A stretch of DNA of 24,992 bases from assembly GCA_050697555.1 (NCBI GenBank), contig JBOHAD010000035.1, positions 1 to 24,992 on the forward strand, read 5' to 3'. Each line of letters starts with the position of its first letter. Positions within the stretch are counted from its first letter, which is position 1. Under the pieces are notes generated by a model. That model did no database searches. It saw only the letters and a list, made by a program, of their open reading frames with translations, and had not been told where the DNA came from. This stretch comes from DASQWP01 sp050697555. GTDB taxonomy: Bacteria > Actinomycetota > Thermoleophilia > Gaiellales > Gaiellaceae. A program made the translations under genes and the position numbers. Positions 21,319-24,992 of this stretch are shown here, piece after piece.

Positions 21319-22051
21319 ACGGACGCGAGTTGCGCTCGCGCTCCTGCTCCCGCTGGCCGCGCTCGCGAGCGCGGGAACACTCGTGGCCGCCCAGTGGCCG
21401 CGCTACTGGGTCTGGATCGCCCCGGAGCGGACGCCGCTCGCCTTCCTGGAAGCTCTCCTCCTTTTCAGCGCGGCTCTGCTGTCGGGGCTGCTCGCCTTGC
21501 TCGCCGCGCTTCAGGAGCGGCCCTCGCACGAGCGGCGGGCGTGGGTCTTCGGCTTCCTGGGATTCGCCTTCCTAGGAGCCGACGAGCGGTTCGCGCTCCA
21601 CGAGCGCCTGCGCGACAACCTCCTCGCCGACGTCGGGGTCGCCCTCCCCTGGGGGGCGCCGGGCGACTACCTGCTCCTCCTCTATCTCGGCGCCGCGCTC
21701 GCGCTCCTTCCGACCTTCGTGGCGCTGCTTCGCGGCGACCGGCTCGCTCTTGGGATGTTCGCGGCCGGGGTCGTCCTCTCCGCGATCGTGGTGCTCGCCG
21801 ACTCGCTCGACGTGCGGGCGATGACGCCCGCGACCGAGCGGCTGGAGCAGTCGCTCGAGGAGGTGCTGGAGGCGCTCGCCGGATCTCTCCTCGCCGGCTC
21901 CCTCCTCGTCCACCTCGCGGCAAGGCTTGCGCGGCTCGTCAAGCTCGGACAACCCGCCAGCTTCCCATCGTGGGAGCCCAGCCCGGCGGAGTCGGGCTCG
22001 AAGCCGGCGCCGTCGTCGCGGATGTCGAGCGGGGTCGCCTCGTCCAGGTAG
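21311..22051 (+). CDS. Membrane protein, about six helices, start codon unclear
   Basis: The frame encodes hydrophobic segments 'VALALLLPLAALASAGTLVA', 'FLEALLLFSAALLSGLLALL', 'WVFGFLGFAFLGADERFAL', 'YLLLLYLGAALALLPTFVAL', 'LGMFAAGVVLSAIVVLADSL' and 'EVLEALAGSLLAGSLLVHLA'. I do not recognise a family. 'FLGADERFALHERLRD' is an acidic/basic motif between helices 3 and 4. No ATG, GTG or TTG is in frame near the first helix; CTG at 21311, inside the dehydrogenase's last codons, is a possible start. The last 30 or so residues are translated from the reverse of a kinase fragment, so the original C-terminus is probably lost. Real, but its borders are uncertain. Confidence 0.55.
   Translation: MLRRTRVALALLLPLAALASAGTLVAAQWPRYWVWIAPERTPLAFLEALLLFSAALLSGLLALLAALQERPSHERRAWVFGFLGFAFLGADERFALHERLRDNLLADVGVALPWGAPGDYLLLLYLGAALALLPTFVALLRGDRLALGMFAAGVVLSAIVVLADSLDVRAMTPATERLEQSLEEVLEALAGSLLAGSLLVHLAARLARLVKLGQPASFPSWEPSPAESGSKPAPSSRMSSGVASSR
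21950..22050 (-). pseudogene. Histidine-kinase ATPase-domain fragment
   Basis: On the minus strand the sequence reads Y-L-D-E-A-T-P-L-D-I-R-D-D-G-A-G-F-E-P-D-S, matching the window's own kinase at about 5040-5105 ('YLDDLTRLDVRDDGVGFESDS'). Only about 33 codons of the ATPase domain are left (the G1-box region). It lies on the same strand as the kinase relic at 19490-19958 but upstream of it, so the two pieces are in the wrong order for a simple interrupted gene. It overlaps the end of the plus-strand membrane protein. Confidence 0.6.
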
Positions 22052-22152
22052 GAGCCCTCGGCGACCCGCCCAACTGTGCCTCGCGGCCTGGGGCGTCGGC
22101 CATTTGACCCGACTCAGTTTGTGCGGCCGAACACAAGATCACTCTCGAGACT

Positions 22153-22259
22153 GCCCTAATTGCAGCCATTTTGCGCCAGTCGTTTGGGCCACGGGATTGG
22201 GCCACGATGGAAAGGTGCGGCGTCTAATGAGAAAACATAAGACGCCTATTTGCAGGCAT
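22153..22259. repeat. Short direct repeats and hairpin beside a half tRNA
   Basis: Two 17-nt direct repeats, 22153-22169 and 22243-22259, agree at 13 of 17 positions around a common T-TGCAG-CAT core. Between them GGCGTCT (22219-22225) and AGACGCC (22240-22246) can pair. They lie directly downstream of the half tRNA at 22269-22311 (minus strand). The layout resembles integrase arm and core sites. The stretch 22052-22587 otherwise holds no gene I can support. Confidence 0.4.
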
Positions 22260-22268
22260 TTCAAGAGA

Positions 22269-22311
22269 CGAAGCGACGGGACTCGAACCCGCGACCTCCG
22301 GCGTGACAGGC
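22269..22311 (-). tRNA. tRNA-Asp(GTC) 3' half, non-functional
   Basis: On the minus strand the sequence runs from the anticodon loop (CCTGTCAC, anticodon GTC) through the 3' anticodon stem GCCGG, variable loop AGGTC and T arm (GCGGG / TTCGAGT / CCCGT) to an acceptor-like CGCTTCG. The bases 5' of the loop (ACAAG) do not pair with GCCGG and no D arm is present, so only the 3' half exists. This is the usual trace of a tyrosine-recombinase element integrated at a tRNA gene. Confidence 0.65.
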
Positions 22312-22587
22312 TTGTTCCACGGAACCGACGATTGGGCGACGATTGACGCGCTATCGCTCTATTGATGCGGCCGTACGGGCTTCTAGCGCCTGATTTGCGC
22401 ATGATTGCATAGGTTCGATTTCGGGCGTTTGCTGCCCTTCTGCTGCCCGAGGACGCCGCGGCAGCCGGTGGCTGAGACGCTGTGCAGCGGCGCCGACGTG
22501 ACGAAAAAGTAGCCGCGCCCTTTGACTAGCGACGCCTGGCATGAGATAAGAGGCTTTCCGGACCTCTCGGGGTCGAAAGGAGCCGAA
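22312..22587. other. Non-coding stretch; possible integrase tail
   Basis: No convincing gene is here. On the minus strand one frame ends 'LGQQKGSKRPKSNLC', the kind of polar tail seen at the C-terminus of some actinobacterial phage-type integrases, next to the half tRNA. This is weak: no catalytic motif precedes it. The last 30 nt carry the ribosome binding site of the cupin gene. Confidence 0.25.
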
Positions 22588-22950
22588 ATGGCCACGGTTG
22601 AGGTCAAGAGCCTGAACTCGCCGGATGAGACGAGGCCGTTTGCTGATAAGGGGCAGGCTGAGGTCATCAACATCGGAGGCGGGACGGTGCTGCGCGGGAC
22701 GTTCGAGCCTGGCTGGCGCTGGTCTGAGCACGTGAAGCCGCTCGCGGGAACTGAGAGCTGCCAGTCTCCTCACTTCCTGTACGCCTTGTCTGGTCGGATG
22801 GGCGTAGCGATGGACGACGGGACCGAGGTTGAGATTGGTCCGGGCGACGTGGCTCGGATCGAACCCGGGCACGACGCCTGGGTCGTCGGTGACGAGCCGT
22901 GCATCGCGGTCGACTTCGGGCCCTCGCCGGCGTACGCGAAACGGCAGTAG
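22588..22950 (+). CDS. Cupin-domain protein
   Basis: A 120-aa single-domain cupin. The beta-barrel is visible in 'AEVINIGGGTVLRGTFEPGW', 'WSEHVKPLAGTESCQSPHFL', 'YALSGRMGVAMDDGTEVEIG' and 'PGDVARIEPGHDAWVVGDEP'. The first cupin motif has the His in 'SEHVKP' and Glu/Cys/His in 'TESCQSPH'; the second has 'PGHDAWV'. These could bind a metal. Function unknown; small cupins may act as enzymes or binding proteins. ATG 22588 follows a clear site (AAAGGAG), so the ATG at 22522 is rejected. It stands alone, between the half tRNA and the repeat-rich region. Confidence 0.8.
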   Translation: MATVEVKSLNSPDETRPFADKGQAEVINIGGGTVLRGTFEPGWRWSEHVKPLAGTESCQSPHFLYALSGRMGVAMDDGTEVEIGPGDVARIEPGHDAWVVGDEPCIAVDFGPSPAYAKRQ

Positions 22951-22977
22951 CGCGAACCAACCGCAACCGGAGAGGCC

Positions 22978-23054
22978 TGTGGGGTGCCAAAAATCGGGTC
23001 CCACCTGCAAATCCACATTTTTCGGGAACGCGCACCGAATTTTGACACCCCACA
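22978..23054. repeat. 77-bp palindromic repeat, copy A
   Basis: An imperfect palindrome with ends TGTGGGGTGCCAAAA and TTTTGACACCCCACA. It matches copy B (23881-23957) in inverted orientation over the whole 77 bp with few differences. It adjoins the broken end of the transposase remnant. Like a MITE or REP-type element; no clear target duplication is seen. Confidence 0.7.
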
Positions 23055-23702
23055 CCAGTTTCCGTCTGGGTTCGTGGTGCAGCCGGCGAGGTGCACGCAC
23101 CGTGTGCCGTGTTCGATGAAGAAGAGCACGTAGAAGCGGCGTAGAAAGACGGTCTCGACGGTAAAGAAGTCGGACGCGACAATGCTCGCCGCCTGCTGCT
23201 GCAGAAACTCGCGCCAGCTCGGCCCCGGTTGTCGAGGCGCGGGATGGAGTCGAGCTCGTTCGAGCAGTCGGCGAACAGTCGTCGGTGATGCCTGAAGACC
23301 GAGCTTCGCCAGCTCTCCGCTGATCCGGCGATGCCCCCAGCGCGGGTTCTCGCGGGCGAGCCGAAGCACGAGTTCCTGAATCTCAGCCGAGAGCCGGGGG
23401 CGGCCTGGCCCGCGACCATCCTGGCACCACTTCCGGCGGACGAGCGCCCGATGCCAACGGAGCAACGTCCTCGGCGTGACGAGCCGCACGGAGCGCACCG
23501 AACGCGGCAGGTGACACGCTCCGGCGGCCAGGAGAGCGCGGTCAGCGGGCCGCAGCGTCGGGCGGTCGATGTGGCGGCGTAGGACATCCAACTCGTGACG
23601 GAGGACCATCAGCTCGAGGTCCTTGACGTCGGGGCCGCGTCGGCTCCGTAGGAGCAAGCCGATCAGAGTTCGAAGAGCGAGGTAGGCAAAGGAGAAGAAC
23701 AT
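23055..23702 (-). pseudogene. IS transposase (integrase-core type), 3'-truncated
   Basis: About 216 residues from ATG 23702 ('MFFSFAYLALRTLIGLLLRS'; a GTG at 23756 would add 18). It has 'DLELMVLRHELDVLRRHI', 'RPADRALLAAGACHLPRS', 'TPRTLLRWHRALVRRKW', 'HTH_21-like 'NPRWGHRRISGELAKLGL', and the start of the catalytic core 'IVASDFFTVETVFLRRFYVL' and 'HLAGCTTNPDG'. The first Asp of the DDE triad is there; the second Asp and the Glu are lost, as the gene stops at repeat copy A. It is a dead insertion-sequence fragment of the IS481/IS3-like integrase-core group. No other part of it is in the window. Confidence 0.75.
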
Positions 23703-23880
23703 CCTGCCGATCCTCGCAAGCCGCGCTCTCAAAAGTCGCGACCGGAGTAATGGCACCCTTCAGGGATGGGTCAAGCGGGCGATAAGCAGCCAGAGTGCGT
23801 CCTAGAGGCGCGGGCTCCGATGCGGCGGGAGCTCGTGTCTGCTCAGGGGGGCCGGGGCCATTGCGGCGGCTCCGCTCCCC

Positions 23881-23957
23881 TGTGGGGTGTCAAAATTCGG
23901 TGCGCGCTCCCGAAAAATGCGGATTTCCAGGTGGGACCCGCTTTTTGGTACCCCACA
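23881..23957. repeat. 77-bp palindromic repeat, copy B
   Basis: Same element as copy A but inverted. It begins TGTGGGGTGTCAAAATTCGG and ends TACCCCACA, exactly 77 bp. It lies 124 nt upstream of the longest transposase frame (start GTG 23756), in an otherwise empty stretch (23757-23880). Confidence 0.7.
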
Positions 23958-24015
23958 CGCCGACCCACTCTACGAGCTCCCGGCCGCTTGTACGGCGTGG
24001 GAGGGAGGCGGATGC

Positions 24016-24165
24016 GTGCTCGAGCGGGCGTTCGAGGACCTCGACGTCCTCGTCGTCGACTACCAGCGCGCGTACGGCCGGCACATCGAGTTCGAGCACG
24101 GACTCGGCGACTTCGCCTACGACTTCGACGCTGGCCGCTACCCCGGGCTTCTCGCCTGCCCGTGA
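24016..24165 (+). CDS. Hypothetical small protein (49 aa), doubtful
   Basis: From GTG at 24016, with GGGAGG 7 nt upstream, the frame reads 'VLERAFEDLDVLVVDYQRAY' and 'GRHIEFEHGLGDFAYDFDAG', ending 'LLACP'. It is acidic and aromatic, with no membrane segment. I do not recognise it. It could be a short gene or the C-terminal end of a larger lost protein, as the frame stays open upstream into repeat copy B. Confidence 0.3.
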   Translation: MLERAFEDLDVLVVDYQRAYGRHIEFEHGLGDFAYDFDAGRYPGLLACP

Positions 24166-24234
24166 GCAAGCTCCGAGGGGAGCCTCTTTGGCTCGCCCGG
24201 ATCTAGCGAGGGCCTCTCGGATGAAGGCGTGCTT

Positions 24235-24308
24235 TGTGGGGTGCCAAAATTCGGTTCCACCTGTAAATCGCCTCACTCTCAGTGTCGGTCCTGAGTTTTG
24301 GCCCCACA
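24235..24308. repeat. 74-bp palindromic repeat, copy C (diverged)
   Basis: A third, more diverged copy, in the orientation of copy A: TGTGGGGTGCCAAAATTCGG at the start, an ACCTGTAAATCG centre (ACCTGCAAATCC in copy A), and TTTTGGCCCCACA at the end. The right half has diverged except for the terminal palindrome. The stretch 24309-24446 after it holds no gene I can see. Confidence 0.65.
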
Positions 24309-24446
24309 CGCCTCGGTGGACTCCTGCACGAGTACTACCGAGCAGCAGCTTGAGTGAGCCGGGATTTTGAAACCCCTCAGGCGGCCAAGGCCGCGTCCGA
24401 CCTCCCTAACACGCCTGGGGTCGGATTCCCGGGTCCCAAGGGCTTT

Positions 24447-24992
24447 CTATCGTGCTCGTGCTTCGGCATTGTCCGCGCAGATCGGGCAGGGGCACAGCTC
24501 GCGCAGATGCTCGAACGTGTAGATGCCGGTCGAGTGCCCGTCGCTCCAGTGGAATCGGATCGCATACCGGCCCACCGGGTCGATCGAGAGCGGGCGGACA
24601 TCCTTGCTGATCGATTCCTCGCGAAGCCGCGTGTTCCCTGAGATCTCGTCGGCGCACATCGCGCACCTACAGCCCACGCGCAGGGCATAGCCGGTGTAGA
24701 TGCTCTCGTGCTCGTCCTTCCAGAAAATCTGCACCTCGTTCTCGGATGGCTGCGTAATCTCCGCGATCTCCGGCCGATCGGTGGAGACTCCACCCATGGT
24801 GAGGGTGCTGACCTGAGCCGCGAGGTTCTCGGCGACCCGAAGGAAGGCGCGGGCACTCAGCGACTCGGACATGGACTGGACGATGGGGTTTCCCTCGTCC
24901 GAGGTCGTGCGGATATCCGTCGAGAGGGGGATCTCGCCCAGGAAGGGGATCCCGCTCGCCGCCGCGAATCGCCGGGCGCCGCCGCTGCCGAA
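24447..24992 (-). CDS. Mrp/ApbC-type ATPase C-terminus fused to DUF971 (partial)
   Basis: The frame is open from the window edge (5' end missing) to 24447, 181 codons. The first part, F-G-S-G-G-A-R-R-F, 'ASGIPFLGEIPLSTDIRT', 'SDEGNPIVQSMSESLSARAF', is the end of the Mrp/NBP35 P-loop ATPase that carries iron-sulfur clusters. After a linker comes a DUF971 (GBBH-like N-terminal) domain: 'ITQPSENEVQIFWKDEHESI', 'ALRVGCRCAMCADEISG', 'FHWSDGHSTGIYTFEHLREL', then 'CPCPICADNAE'. Several Cys pairs could bind Zn or Fe-S. The ATG at 24872 is internal, not the start. The protein probably delivers Fe-S clusters. Confidence 0.8.
   Translation of the reverse strand, partial: FGSGGARRFAAASGIPFLGEIPLSTDIRTTSDEGNPIVQSMSESLSARAFLRVAENLAAQVSTLTMGGVSTDRPEIAEITQPSENEVQIFWKDEHESIYTGYALRVGCRCAMCADEISGNTRLREESISKDVRPLSIDPVGRYAIRFHWSDGHSTGIYTFEHLRELCPCPICADNAEARAR

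Noticed and set aside
1..22311. A single genomic island bounded by the two tRNA fragments
   Set aside because: The fragments belong to different tRNAs (Thr and Asp), so they cannot be the two ends of one attachment-site duplication.
22383..22510. Integrase C-terminus next to the half tRNA
   Set aside because: Only a 'GQQKGSK'-like tail is visible; no catalytic Arg-His-Tyr motifs precede it. Kept as a weak note only.
22978..24308. CRISPR array
   Set aside because: Only three copies, not evenly spaced, in mixed orientation and 77 bp long. They are palindromic dispersed repeats.

Overview
This is a high-GC window, most like a soil actinobacterium. The Thermoleophilia (Gaiella/Solirubrobacter-like) are a reasonable guess from codon use, the F420-type PPOX enzyme and the style of the transposase and regulators, but there is no marker gene to prove it. 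Genes are densely packed and often overlap by 4 nt, and they are mixed with an unusual amount of gene debris.

Layout. (1) 1-660: the 3' half of a tRNA-Thr, an AT-richer stretch with repeated TTGCAGGG motifs, and a TetR C-terminal remnant. (2) 661-3874, minus strand: a six-gene operon with two related membrane proteins, a 53-aa membrane peptide, a frameshifted F420/PPOX enzyme, an ABM-GNAT fusion and an ankyrin protein. (3) 4071-6809, plus strand: a NarL-type two-component system, then an alpha/beta hydrolase. (4) 6852-11221, minus strand: an operon that begins with an organomercurial lyase (merB), followed by a second MerB-like gene (frameshifted), an epoxide hydrolase (frameshifted), an alpha/beta hydrolase and an EamA transporter. 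(5) 11356-11804: a sigma-factor N-terminus joined to an AraC C-terminus, both dead. (6) 11878-15147: an ABC-2 exporter with a divergent TetR regulator and a clear operator. (7) 15200-18459: a peroxiredoxin, a complete ECF sigma factor, and divergently from it a rhodanese, mercuric reductase (merA) and a short merB relic. (8) 18464-22051: an ATP-grasp enzyme, a relic of the window's own histidine kinase, an MMPL relic, a D-2-hydroxyacid dehydrogenase and a membrane protein. (9) 22052-24446: a half tRNA-Asp, a cupin, three copies of a 74-77 bp palindromic repeat and a truncated transposase. (10) 24447-24992: the C-terminus of an Mrp/ApbC ATPase joined to DUF971, running off the window.

How it fits together. 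The central theme is mercury detoxification: MerB cleaves C-Hg bonds and MerA reduces Hg(II). The two mercury units lie apart, but the DNA upstream of merB and upstream of rhodanese-merA is recognisably the same sequence, and each is divergent from an ECF sigma gene (one intact, one truncated). No merR is present. The intact sigma factor ends in a CPLC motif and has no visible anti-sigma partner. The proposal worth testing is a duplicated, sigma-controlled mercury module in which the sigma factor may sense metal or thiol state itself. Three separate single-site frameshifts (near 2296, 9259 and 10305) could be real decay or assembly errors.
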